Shown here: piece by piece, positions 5,465-13,086 of the stretch
How the letters are laid out: each line of letters opens with the position of its first letter
How positions within the stretch are numbered: position 1 is the stretch's first letter
Assembly (NCBI GenBank): GCA_020636935.1
Contig: JACJWW010000017.1
Coordinates: 1 to 35,914, forward strand
Direction of reading: 5' to 3'
DNA: 35,914 nt
Source: Nocardioidaceae bacterium
GTDB lineage: Bacteria; Actinomycetota; Actinomycetes; Propionibacteriales; Nocardioidaceae
Translations under genes and position numbers: made by a program
The notes under the pieces: model-generated
The model's input: the letters and a program-made list of their open reading frames with translations, nothing else
The model's database searches: none
Told to the model about the DNA's origin: nothing

Positions 5465-8275
5465 ATGGGATGTGTGAGCGAGAACCAACCGATTTCAAGC
5501 GAACAAGACCCCCAACTCTCCCCTCGACCGGTGATTCATGCCGGTACGTCGCGACAACTGCCCGACATCGACCCGGACGAAACCAACGACTGGTTGGCCT
5601 CATTTGAGTCACTCGTTGATGAGCGGGGACAAGACCGAGCACGTTATGTGATGTTGCGGCTCTTGGAGCGAGCCCGCGAGAAGGCTGTGGGTCTGCCCGA
5701 CCTGCGCAGTACCGACTTCATCAACACCATCCCGCCTGGTCAGGAGCCGTGGTTCCCCGGGGATGAAGACATTGAGCGGCAAGTGCGCAGCTACATCCGG
5801 TGGAATGCCGCCGTCATGGTGTCTGACGCCAACCGGCCAGGTCTTGAGGTCGGCGGCCACATCGCCACCTATCAGTCGGCCGCGAGCCTCTACGAAGTCG
5901 GCTTCAACCACTTCTTCAGAGGCAAGGATCACCCCGGCGGTGGCGACCAGATCTTCTTCCAAGGGCATGCCTCTCCGGGCATCTATGCCCGAGCGTTCTT
6001 GGAAGGACGCTTGAGCGAGGGTCAATTGCTCAACTTCCGTCAAGAGGTCCAGCACGGCCCACACCAGGGCCTCCCGTCGTATCCCCACCCGAGGCTGATG
6101 CCGGACTTCTGGGAGTTCCCCACGGTATCGATGGGCCTGGGGGCAATGAACGCCATCTACCAGGCGAGGTTCAATCGGTATTTGCACAACCGAGGCATCA
6201 AGGACACCAGCCAGCAACGGGTCTGGGCCTTCCTCGGTGACGGCGAGATGGGGGAGCCAGAGTCTCTGGGCGCGATCAATCTCCCGCCCCGTGAAGAGCT
6301 CGACAATCTCGTCTTCGTGATCAACTGCAATCTGCAACAACTCGATGGCCCGGTCAGGGGCAATGGCAAGATCATCCAAGAGCTCGAGACCCTCTATCGG
6401 GGGGCTGGTTGGAATGTGATCAAGGTGATCTGGGGCCGTGAGTGGGACGACCTGCTGGCGCGAGATGTCGACGGCGTGCTGGTCAACCAGATGAACCGCA
6501 CCCCTGACGGTGCCTTCCAGAACTTCTCAGTGGAAGACGGCGCCTACAACCGCGAGCACTTCTTTGGTCCCGACCCCCGCTTGCGCAAGATGGTCGAGCA
6601 CATGAGCGACCGTCAGATCGAGAAGCTCCCTCGAGGTGGCCATGACTATCGCAAGGTCTACGCCGCCTTCGACGCGGCAACCAAGCACGTGGGGCAGCCG
6701 ACCGTGATCTTGGCGCACACCGTCAAGGGCTGGAGCATCGAGGCGCTTGAAGGTCGCAATGCCACCCACCAGATGAAAAAGCTCAATCTCGAGTCACTGC
6801 TCAAGTTCCGCGACCGGTTGCGCTTGCCGATGAGTGACCGCGACATCGAAGACCGCTTCCACTCCGACAAGACCGCGCCGTTCTTCCATCCGGGCGAAGA
6901 CTCCGACGCCATCCAGTACATGCTCGAACGCCGCCGGGCTCTGGGTGGCCCCTTGCCCAAGCGCGAGGTCAAGGGCCGCCAACTCAAGGTGCCCGGCGAT
7001 GAGATCTACGCCGACCTCAAGACCGGCTCCGGACAGACGAAGGTGGCCAGCACCATGGCTTTGGTGCGGCAACTGCGCGACTGGATGAAGGATGAGGAGA
7101 TCGGCAAGCGGATCGTGCCGATTGCGCCTGATGAATATCGCACTTTCGGGATGGACTCGATGTTCCCGAGCGCCAAGATCTACAACCCAGGCGGTCAACA
7201 GTACGAGTCGGTCGATCGGCGCTTGCTGCTCAAGTGGCGTGAGGCGGTGGATGGCCAGATGTTGCATGAGGGCATCTCCGAAGCCGGCGCTCTTTGCTCG
7301 GCCACGGCAGCCGGATCGTCGTACGCCACGCACGGTGAGCCGATGATCCCGTTCTTCATCTTCTACTCGATGTTTGGTTTTCAGCGCATCGGGGACTTCA
7401 TCTGGGCGATGACCGACCAGATGGCGCGGGGCTTCCTGATCGGGGCCACCGCTGGTCGCACGACCCTGACCGGTGAGGGATTGCAGCACGCCGATGGCCA
7501 CTCGCCACTGTTGGCTGCCTCCAACCCGGGGATCATCCACTATGACCCAGCCTTTGCCTACGAAGTGGCGCACATCATGCAGTCCGGCTTGCAGCGGATG
7601 TATTCCTCGACGCCTGACCATCCGCAAGGCGAGAATGTCGTCTTCTATGTCACGGTCTACAACGAGCCAGTGCATCAGCCCGCCGAGCCAGCAGACCTCG
7701 ATATTGCGGCCTTGCTGCAAGGTCTCTATCTCCACAAGTCCAGTGGGCCAGGCGACGGACGTCCACGAGTACAACTGATGTCTTCAGGTGTGGCGATGCC
7801 CTGGATCGATCAGGCTCAGCAGATGCTGGCTGAAGAGTGGGGTGTCGCGGCTGACTTGTGGTCGGTCACCTCTTGGAATGAGTTGGCCCGAGAGGCAATC
7901 GAGTGCGAGAGGAGCTGGCTCAACAACCCGAGTGATCCTCGGCCAACCCCATTCGTCACCAGACAACTCGCCTCCGCAACCGGTCCGGTCGTGGCCGTGA
8001 CCGACTTCCAACGGGCCGTGCCACTCCAGATCGCCAAGTGGGTGCCAACTGACTTCCATGTCCTGGGCACCGATGGTTATGGCTTCGCTGACACCAGGGC
8101 AGCAGCACGACGCTACTTCCAAGTCGATGCCGAGAGCGTGGTCGTGGCGGCCCTTCAGGCATTGGCGGCTCGTGGTGAAGTGCAACCAGAAGTTGTCACG
8201 CAGGCCTTTGCGAAATATCGCATTGATGACCCGACAGCGGTACAGGGTGTGCTCCAGGAAGGGGCCGATGCATGA
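5465..8275 (+). CDS. aceE: Pyruvate dehydrogenase E1 component, homodimeric type
   Basis: About 936 residues, the normal length of homodimeric AceE. It decarboxylates pyruvate with thiamin diphosphate and passes the acetyl group to the lipoyl domain of E2. Signature segments run the full length: WFPGDEDIERQVRSYIRWNA, GGHIATYQSAASLYEVGFNH, GHASPGIYARAFLEGRL, the ThDP/Mg motif GDGEMGEPES (about residues 258-267) with NCNLQQLDGPVRGNGKI (from about 287), EGRNATHQMKKL and GEGLQHADGHSPLL. One oddity is that GDGEMDEPES and NCNLQRLDG are usual; here the D is G and the R is Q, while the Mg ligands (D of GDG, N and Q of NCNLQ) are kept. TTG 5447 and GTG 5474 are other starts; ATG 5465 is preceded by GGTGA four bases away. 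The stop overlaps the next gene by ATGA. Confidence 0.97.
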   Translation: MGCVSENQPISSEQDPQLSPRPVIHAGTSRQLPDIDPDETNDWLASFESLVDERGQDRARYVMLRLLERAREKAVGLPDLRSTDFINTIPPGQEPWFPGDEDIERQVRSYIRWNAAVMVSDANRPGLEVGGHIATYQSAASLYEVGFNHFFRGKDHPGGGDQIFFQGHASPGIYARAFLEGRLSEGQLLNFRQEVQHGPHQGLPSYPHPRLMPDFWEFPTVSMGLGAMNAIYQARFNRYLHNRGIKDTSQQRVWAFLGDGEMGEPESLGAINLPPREELDNLVFVINCNLQQLDGPVRGNGKIIQELETLYRGAGWNVIKVIWGREWDDLLARDVDGVLVNQMNRTPDGAFQNFSVEDGAYNREHFFGPDPRLRKMVEHMSDRQIEKLPRGGHDYRKVYAAFDAATKHVGQPTVILAHTVKGWSIEALEGRNATHQMKKLNLESLLKFRDRLRLPMSDRDIEDRFHSDKTAPFFHPGEDSDAIQYMLERRRALGGPLPKREVKGRQLKVPGDEIYADLKTGSGQTKVASTMALVRQLRDWMKDEEIGKRIVPIAPDEYRTFGMDSMFPSAKIYNPGGQQYESVDRRLLLKWREAVDGQMLHEGISEAGALCSATAAGSSYATHGEPMIPFFIFYSMFGFQRIGDFIWAMTDQMARGFLIGATAGRTTLTGEGLQHADGHSPLLAASNPGIIHYDPAFAYEVAHIMQSGLQRMYSSTPDHPQGENVVFYVTVYNEPVHQPAEPADLDIAALLQGLYLHKSSGPGDGRPRVQLMSSGVAMPWIDQAQQMLAEEWGVAADLWSVTSWNELAREAIECERSWLNNPSDPRPTPFVTRQLASATGPVVAVTDFQRAVPLQIAKWVPTDFHVLGTDGYGFADTRAAARRYFQVDAESVVVAALQALAARGEVQPEVVTQAFAKYRIDDPTAVQGVLQEGADA

Positions 8276-8517
8276 GCCGGGGCATGATCGCTGGCGCGGC
8301 ACTCGGCCTGCGCAGAGCGATAATTCCAATGGTGATTGCGGCGGTCTGCTTCCTGGCCTCGTTTTGGGCGATTGACGACATGGTGGGTCTGATTCGCGGC
8401 ATCGGCTGGATCTGTGTGGCGCTTTCATTGCTGTTGGTCGGCATAAATGCCTGGCATGCCAGATCAGGTCAGGCCGAGTTGAGTTTCAAACACCAGGGAC
8501 ACGACCGCACAAACTGA
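8272..8517 (+). CDS. Small two-helix membrane protein coupled to aceE
   Basis: An 81-residue protein that I do not recognise. It starts at the ATG inside the aceE stop (ATGA overlap at 8272-8275), so it is very probably translated by coupling. Residues about 15-33 (IIPMVIAAVCFLASFWAID) and about 43-60 (IGWICVALSLLLVGINAW) form two hydrophobic helices, followed by a polar tail (HARSGQAELSFKHQGHDRTN). The N-terminus GLRR suggests an inside orientation. No catalytic residues are evident. Confidence 0.65.
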   Translation: MSRGMIAGAALGLRRAIIPMVIAAVCFLASFWAIDDMVGLIRGIGWICVALSLLLVGINAWHARSGQAELSFKHQGHDRTN

Positions 8518-8615
8518 GTTGCGCGAGAAGTTCGTCAGCCCCAGTGCGTGCCTCCTGCAGCCTCCTGGATGCATAATGTGTTGTCCCTCACACTCCATCT
8601 TGAGGCAGGTGCTTG

Positions 8616-10148
8616 ATGATCGTTCCATTTTCGGCCATGGACTTCTTGGCTCGTGCGCTGGCGGTGTACGGCGATCGCACGGGTGTGGTTGATGAGCCTG
8701 ACCAGCCAGCACCATCTCTTGGGTCACCGACCTATCGTCGAGTCGCGGAGTTGGCCCGGGCCCAGGCGGCGAGGCTGGATCAACTCGGCATCGGTGTTGG
8801 TGATCGGGTCGCCTATGTCTCACAGAACTCCGGTCGATTGCTCACCGCCTTCTTCGGCGTGTGTGGATCTGGACGAGTGATCGTGCCGATCAACTTCCGG
8901 CTTTCAGCCGAAGAAGTGCGCTATATCATCGAGCACAGCGGAGCACGAGTGCTCTATGTCGACCCGGAGCTCAAAGACCACTTGGTCGATGTCGAGTGTG
9001 AGCACAAGTTCATCATCGGCGAGGACGACTCCCAGATGTATCTCGAAGGCGTGGAGCCCACGGCCTGGGAGGCCGACGAGAATGCCACCGCCGCGATCAA
9101 CTACACCTCTGGCACGACTGCTCGTCCCAAGGGAGTCCAGATCACTCATCGCAATATCTGGACCAATGCGATCACCATGGCTTTGCACCTGGGTTGCACC
9201 GACCGCGATGTCTACCTGCACACGCTGCCGATGTTCCACTGCAATGGCTGGGGGATGCCTTTTGCGATGGCCGGCCTTGGGGTCAAGCAAGTTGTGCTGC
9301 GCAAGGTCGATGGTCACGAGATCCTCCGGCGGATCGACGAGCATGGGGTGACCCTGCTGTGCGGAGCACCCGCTGTGGTCGCGGCCATCCTTGACGCGGC
9401 CAAGTCCTGGGAGGGCGAGGTGCCTGGGCGAGATCGGGTGCGGATGGTGGTTGCCGGTGCGCCGCCGCCGAGCAAGACGATTGCCCGGATCGAGACCGAG
9501 CTCGGCTGGGAGTTCATCCAGATCTATGGCTTGACCGAGACGTCACCCTTGCTCACGGTCAATCGCTCACGTGCCGAATGGGATGACCTTGCTCCTGAGG
9601 AGCGCGCAGTGAAGCTGATGCGTGCCGGGCAGCCGTCGATCAGCACCACGGTGAAGATCTCCGAGTCCGGTGAAGTGCTGGCTCGGTCCAATGTCTGTCT
9701 CGAGGGCTACTGGAATCAACCCGAGGAGACCGAAGCCGCCCTGGGCGATGGTTGGTTCCACACTGGCGACGGCGGCGTGATCGGCGATGACGGCTACTTG
9801 TCGATCTCCGATCGGAAGAAAGACGTGATCATCACGGGTGGCGAAAATGTCTCCTCCGTCGAGGTCGAAGACGTGATCTTCTCCCACCCTGACGTCGAAG
9901 AGGTGGCGGTGATCGGCGTACCCGATGCCAAGTGGGGTGAGACGATCAAGGCGCTGGTGGTCAAGACTCCCGGCTCCTCACTCACCGAGGCCGAGTTGAT
10001 CGCGCATTGCAAGTCAAAGGTCGCCGGCTACAAGGCCCCCACTACGGTGGAGTTCCGTGATGTATTGGCCCGTACCGCGACCGGCAAGCTGCAGAAGTTC
10101 AAGTTGCGGGCTCCCTATTGGGAGGGCCAGGAGCGTCAGGTCAACTGA
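8616..10148 (+). CDS. Acyl-CoA synthetase (AMP-binding, second copy)
   Basis: About 510 residues with all the ANL-family motifs: INYTSGTTARPKGVQITHRN (phosphate loop, about residue 155), LPMFHCNGWGMPF, IYGLTETSPLLTVN, HTGDGGVIGDDGYLSISDRK with the hinge Asp/Lys, GGENVSSVEVEDV, and RTATGKLQKFKLR carrying the catalytic Lys. It resembles short/medium-chain acyl-CoA ligases of the AAE type and belongs to a different subfamily from the minus-strand ligase, so it is not a recent tandem duplicate. ATG 8616 is preferred over TTG 8613: GAGGCAGG at 8602-8609 leaves six bases to the ATG. A possible -10, CATAAT, lies near 8571-8576. The substrate is unknown. Confidence 0.9.
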   Translation: MIVPFSAMDFLARALAVYGDRTGVVDEPDQPAPSLGSPTYRRVAELARAQAARLDQLGIGVGDRVAYVSQNSGRLLTAFFGVCGSGRVIVPINFRLSAEEVRYIIEHSGARVLYVDPELKDHLVDVECEHKFIIGEDDSQMYLEGVEPTAWEADENATAAINYTSGTTARPKGVQITHRNIWTNAITMALHLGCTDRDVYLHTLPMFHCNGWGMPFAMAGLGVKQVVLRKVDGHEILRRIDEHGVTLLCGAPAVVAAILDAAKSWEGEVPGRDRVRMVVAGAPPPSKTIARIETELGWEFIQIYGLTETSPLLTVNRSRAEWDDLAPEERAVKLMRAGQPSISTTVKISESGEVLARSNVCLEGYWNQPEETEAALGDGWFHTGDGGVIGDDGYLSISDRKKDVIITGGENVSSVEVEDVIFSHPDVEEVAVIGVPDAKWGETIKALVVKTPGSSLTEAELIAHCKSKVAGYKAPTTVEFRDVLARTATGKLQKFKLRAPYWEGQERQVN

Positions 10149-10170
10149 CCCGTACGACGCCACTTGCGGC

Positions 10171-10176
10171 TACGCT
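10171..10176 (+). promoter_or_regulatory. -10 box for a leaderless Nif3-like transcript
   Basis: TACGCT fits the TAnnnT -10 consensus and ends seven bases before the ATG at 10184, which would place the transcription start on the start codon. There is no Shine-Dalgarno. Confidence 0.6.
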
Positions 10177-10183
10177 CACCGAC

Positions 10184-11305
10184 ATGACAACCGTTGGCGA
10201 GATCATCACCCTGCTGGATGAGTGGTATCCACCTGCGTTCGCTGACGACTGGGATCGGGTGGGACTCGTGCTGGGAGATCCCTCAGCAGAGGTCGATCGG
10301 CTGCTGCTGGCTGTTGACCCGGTGCAGGCAGTGGCCGACGAGGCCGTGGAAGCAGGGGCGGACATGATCATCTGTCACCATCCGCTCTTCCTGCGCGGCG
10401 TGCACTCGATGGCAGCCACTACTCCCAAGGGCCGACTGGCGCACTTGCTGGTGTCATCAGGGATCGCTCTGTTCACCGCTCACACCAATGCTGACGCGCC
10501 CGAAGGCGGCGTCTCTGATGCCATCGCTCGGGCACTTGGCTTGCGGGAGATTCGCCCACTCGAGGCAGACGCACGCTTGCCCATGGACAAGATCGTCGTG
10601 TTTGTGCCCGAAGACGCTGCCGAGTCGGTGCGGGCCGCTTTGGCGGGGGCAGGTGCCGGGGCCATCGGAAACTACGACTCATGCTCATTCCAGAGTGTGG
10701 GTATTGGCAGATTCCGACCGCTCTCGGGCGCCAACCCTGCCATCGGTGTGGTTGGGGAGCCGACTGATGTGCGCGAGGTCCGGCTGGAGGTGGTGAGTCC
10801 GCGAGGCATTCGAGATCAGGTGTTGGCTGCGATGCGATCAGCGCATCCTTATGAGGAGCCGGCCTTCGACGTCTTGGAGTTGGCAGCCTTAGCCGAAGCA
10901 CACCGCGGATCAGGCCGGCTTGGGGAGTTGCCCGAGCGTCTGACCTTGACTGAATTCGCCAAACAACTGAGCGAGACATTGCCCGAGACTGCTCATGGGG
11001 TGCGGGTTGCCGGTGACCCGAATCAGCGCATCGGCAAGGTGGCTCTGTGTGGGGGTGCGGGTGACTTCTTGCTGAGTCAGGCCCGCAGAGCAGGAGCAGA
11101 TGTGTACATCACCTCTGACTTGCGACATCACCCGGCTTCGGAGTTCTTGGAGGAAGGCGGGGTGGCCTTGATCGACATTGCCCACTATGCCGCTGAGTCG
11201 TTGTGGCTGCCCGTGCTCCAAGAACGATTGCGTGCCCGACTGCCCGATAGGGTGGAGGTCAATGTGAGCCAGGTCAACACCGACCCATGGACCCTGCGAG
11301 CCTAG
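10184..11305 (+). CDS. Nif3-like dinuclear metal center hexameric protein
   Basis: A 373-residue member of the Nif3/YbgI (DUF34) family, toroidal hexamers with a two-metal site whose physiological role is unsettled, sometimes labelled GTP cyclohydrolase 1 type 2. Metal-binding residues are visible: HH in MIICHHPLFLRGV, HTNAD, and the C-terminal LRHHP and HYAAE. The middle part (DKIVVFVPEDAAESVRAALAGAGAG...SAHPYEEPAFDV) is the CutA/YqfO-like insert present in longer family members. The ATG at 10184 was chosen over upstream in-frame starts because homologs begin with this helix (VGEIITLLDEWYP) and a -10 box sits just before it. The zinc-ribbon gene follows nine bases later, the same neighbour as in mycobacteria. 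Confidence 0.92.
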   Translation: MTTVGEIITLLDEWYPPAFADDWDRVGLVLGDPSAEVDRLLLAVDPVQAVADEAVEAGADMIICHHPLFLRGVHSMAATTPKGRLAHLLVSSGIALFTAHTNADAPEGGVSDAIARALGLREIRPLEADARLPMDKIVVFVPEDAAESVRAALAGAGAGAIGNYDSCSFQSVGIGRFRPLSGANPAIGVVGEPTDVREVRLEVVSPRGIRDQVLAAMRSAHPYEEPAFDVLELAALAEAHRGSGRLGELPERLTLTEFAKQLSETLPETAHGVRVAGDPNQRIGKVALCGGAGDFLLSQARRAGADVYITSDLRHHPASEFLEEGGVALIDIAHYAAESLWLPVLQERLRARLPDRVEVNVSQVNTDPWTLRA

Positions 11306-11314
11306 GAGCTTCCA

Positions 11315-12058
11315 CTGAAAGCCGACCCCTTCGTCCAGCTGCGATTGCTCGACCTGCAGGCGCTGGACACGTCTGGTGACAATCTGCGAAACAGGTTGGC
11401 CCGCCTCCCCGAGGCGCAGGTCGTGGCCGACCTCCTTCAACAGCACAAGGCAATCCAAGGTGAAGTGCGCGACCTCAGGGTGCAGGTCACAGACGTCACT
11501 GACGAGCAATCGCGGGCCGATGCCGACGTCGAACAGGTCAAGTCCCGCCAGCAACGAGACCAATCGATGGTTGATTCTGGAGCGATCTCTGACCCCAAGG
11601 CACTTGAGCGGATGCTTGGGGAGCTTGAGTCCTTGGCGAAGCGGATCAGCGACCTCGAAGATGTAGAGCTCGAAGTGATGGAGCGCCTTGAGCAGTTGCA
11701 AGGTTCGCTCGACGCAGGTGAGGCGCAGCTCGTCGTACTCGAGGGGCAGATCGACCAGGCCAAGGCGGCATTGGCCACGCAACAAGCCGAGTTGAAGACG
11801 GAGTTCACCCAGGTGCAGGGCGAGCGCGCGCAACTCGCGAGCGCGATCCCTGAAGATTTGATGGCTCTCTATGAGCGCATCCGGGAGCACAAGGGGGGCG
11901 TGGCGGCTGCCGCTTTGCGCCGCAAGGAATGCCTGGGTTGTGGCCTGGTGCTCAACACCGCGGAGTTGGCGATGGTGGCCAGTGCGCCAGCAGACGACGT
12001 ACTCCGCTGTGAGGAATGCAGTCGCATCCTGGTGCGCACCTCAGAGTCAGGCCTGTGA
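11315..12058 (+). CDS. C4-type zinc-ribbon, coiled-coil protein (apparent CTG start)
   Basis: A 247-residue protein with a long Gln/Glu-rich coiled coil (residues about 30-180, for example VESAKRISDLEDVELEVMER-type heptads) and a C-terminal zinc ribbon: CLGCG, then about 20 residues on, CEECSR, giving four Cys ligands. This is the actinobacterial Rv2229c-like family, probably a nucleic-acid- or protein-binding factor of unknown role. Homologs start with KADPF-QLRLLDLQALD. Here that sequence is preceded by CTG at 11315, and AGGAG at 11304-11308 lies six bases upstream, overlapping the Nif3-like stop. No ATG/GTG/TTG is available between that stop and the conserved N-terminus, so CTG initiation is likely. 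The stop overlaps the next gene by GTGA. Confidence 0.9.
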   Translation: MKADPFVQLRLLDLQALDTSGDNLRNRLARLPEAQVVADLLQQHKAIQGEVRDLRVQVTDVTDEQSRADADVEQVKSRQQRDQSMVDSGAISDPKALERMLGELESLAKRISDLEDVELEVMERLEQLQGSLDAGEAQLVVLEGQIDQAKAALATQQAELKTEFTQVQGERAQLASAIPEDLMALYERIREHKGGVAAAALRRKECLGCGLVLNTAELAMVASAPADDVLRCEECSRILVRTSESGL

Positions 12059-12663
12059 GCACGAAGCTGATCCTGGTCCGCCACGGTGTCAGCGCGGACA
12101 CCACTGCCAAACGTTTTTCCGGCGGTCTCGATGGCTCGAACCCACCCTTGGCGAGTGCAGGTGAAGCTCAGATCAACGCCGCCATGGAGTTCATCGGCGA
12201 AGTTGATGTCATCGTGTCTTCGCCAGTACGGCGAGCCCGCCAGTCTGCTGACCTCCTGGCCGCCAGGGTCGGACTCCCTGTCCTCGAGGAGCCGGGGCTG
12301 GCCGAGATGAGCTTCGGGTCTTGGGAAGGTCGCGAAATGGCCGAGGTGATGAAGACTGATCCTGAAGGCTTCATGGGCTTCTTTTCCTCGATTGACCAGG
12401 TGGCCGGTGCGACCGGTGAGTCGCTGATCGAAGTCCAGGCCAGGGTCCGCCACGCCTGTGCGGATGTCGTCGCGGCCCACGAAGGCAAACGGGTCGCCGT
12501 GTTCAGCCATGTGACCCCGATCAAGGTGATCGTGGCCGATGCCCTTGGCGCGCCGTTGCTGTCGGTCTATCGATCGCAACTGGATCCTGGGGGAGTCAGC
12601 CTGATTGAGTTCGGCAAGCGTGGCCAACGAGTGCTCGGCTTCAATCTGAGGTACGTCGGATAG
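12055..12663 (+). CDS. Histidine phosphatase / phosphoglycerate mutase-like protein
   Basis: A 202-residue member of the histidine phosphatase superfamily. The phospho-accepting His lies in ILVRHGVSADT near the N-terminus. The second half of the site includes SPVRRARQSADLLA, MSFGSWEGREMAEV with the catalytic Glu, and VFSHVTPIKVIV with the second His. It matches the C-terminal half of mycobacterial Rv2228c, a fused RNase HI/acid phosphatase with possible alpha-ribazole phosphatase activity; here there is no RNase H domain. The GTG start at 12055 overlaps the zinc-ribbon stop (GTGA), which sets the start; a longer in-frame extension would run into that gene. It is the last gene of the Nif3-like operon. 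Confidence 0.9.
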   Translation: MSTKLILVRHGVSADTTAKRFSGGLDGSNPPLASAGEAQINAAMEFIGEVDVIVSSPVRRARQSADLLAARVGLPVLEEPGLAEMSFGSWEGREMAEVMKTDPEGFMGFFSSIDQVAGATGESLIEVQARVRHACADVVAAHEGKRVAVFSHVTPIKVIVADALGAPLLSVYRSQLDPGGVSLIEFGKRGQRVLGFNLRYVG

Positions 12664-12673
12664 CAGGAGTGGC

Positions 12674-12679
12674 TAGACT
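12674..12679 (+). promoter_or_regulatory. -10 box of rnpB
   Basis: TAGACT ends seven bases before the inferred RNA 5' end at 12687. No convincing -35 box is visible at 17-bp spacing. Confidence 0.6.
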
Positions 12680-12686
12680 CGTCGTG

Positions 12687-13054
12687 GATGAGTTGGCCGG
12701 GCGGCCGCGTTGACCTGCGGGTCACCGAGGAAGGTCCGGGCTCCGAAGGACGAGGTGGTGGGTAACACCCACCCGGGGTGACCCGCGGGAAAGTGCCACA
12801 GAAAACAGACCGCCCGTGCAAGCGGGTAAGGGTGAAACGGTGGTGTAAGAGACCACCAGCGTTGATGGTGACATCGACGGCTCGGTAAACCCCACCTGGA
12901 GCAAGACCAGACAGCGTGCGTTTGAGGGCGGTCCGTCCGAGCGCGCGGGTAGGTCGCTTGAGGGTGTCGGCAACGGCACCCCTAGATGGATGGTCGCCAA
13001 CCAATGGCCCGCAAGGGCCCTGGAGACAGAACCCGGCCTACAGGCCAACTCATC
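12687..13054 (+). ncRNA. rnpB: RNase P RNA (type A, bacterial)
   Basis: The catalytic RNA of RNase P, which trims the 5' leader of pre-tRNAs. The ends pair as helix P1: GATGAGTTGGCC at 12687 with GGCCAACTCATC ending at 13054. Conserved cores are present: GAGGAAGGTCCGGGCTCC near 12727 (CR I), GGAAAGTGCCACAGAAAACA near 12788, and GACAGAACCCGGCCTACAGG near 13025 (CR V). Two bases differ from the near-universal core, GAGGAAAGTCC becoming GAGGAAGGTCC and CGGCTTA becoming CGGCCTA. These positions pair in helix P4, so the change is compensatory (A-U to G-C). It is also the 3' neighbour of the Rv2228c-like phosphatase, as in other actinobacteria. Confidence 0.95.
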
Positions 13055-13058
13055 CCTC

Positions 13059-13086
13059 GGCCTGATTCACTGGGCGCGGTCAGGCC
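13059..13086 (+). terminator. Hairpin after rnpB overlapping the end of map
   Basis: GGCCTGA 13059-13065 pairs with TCAGGCC 13080-13086 around a 14-base loop. The right arm covers the TGA stop of the convergent map gene (13080-13082), so it may terminate both transcripts. Confidence 0.5.

Noticed and set aside
5609..6379. Long minus-strand open frame of 256 codons inside aceE
   Set aside because: It lies wholly antisense to the well-supported aceE gene, has no ribosome site and no family character; long antisense frames are expected in GC-rich DNA.
6794..7774. 326-codon minus-strand open frame in the second half of aceE
   Set aside because: Antisense shadow; sequence composition is low-information and mirrors aceE codons.
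10910..11890. 326-codon minus-strand open frame over the Nif3-like and zinc-ribbon genes
   Set aside because: It spans two sense genes with strong homology and start signals, and has no signal of its own.
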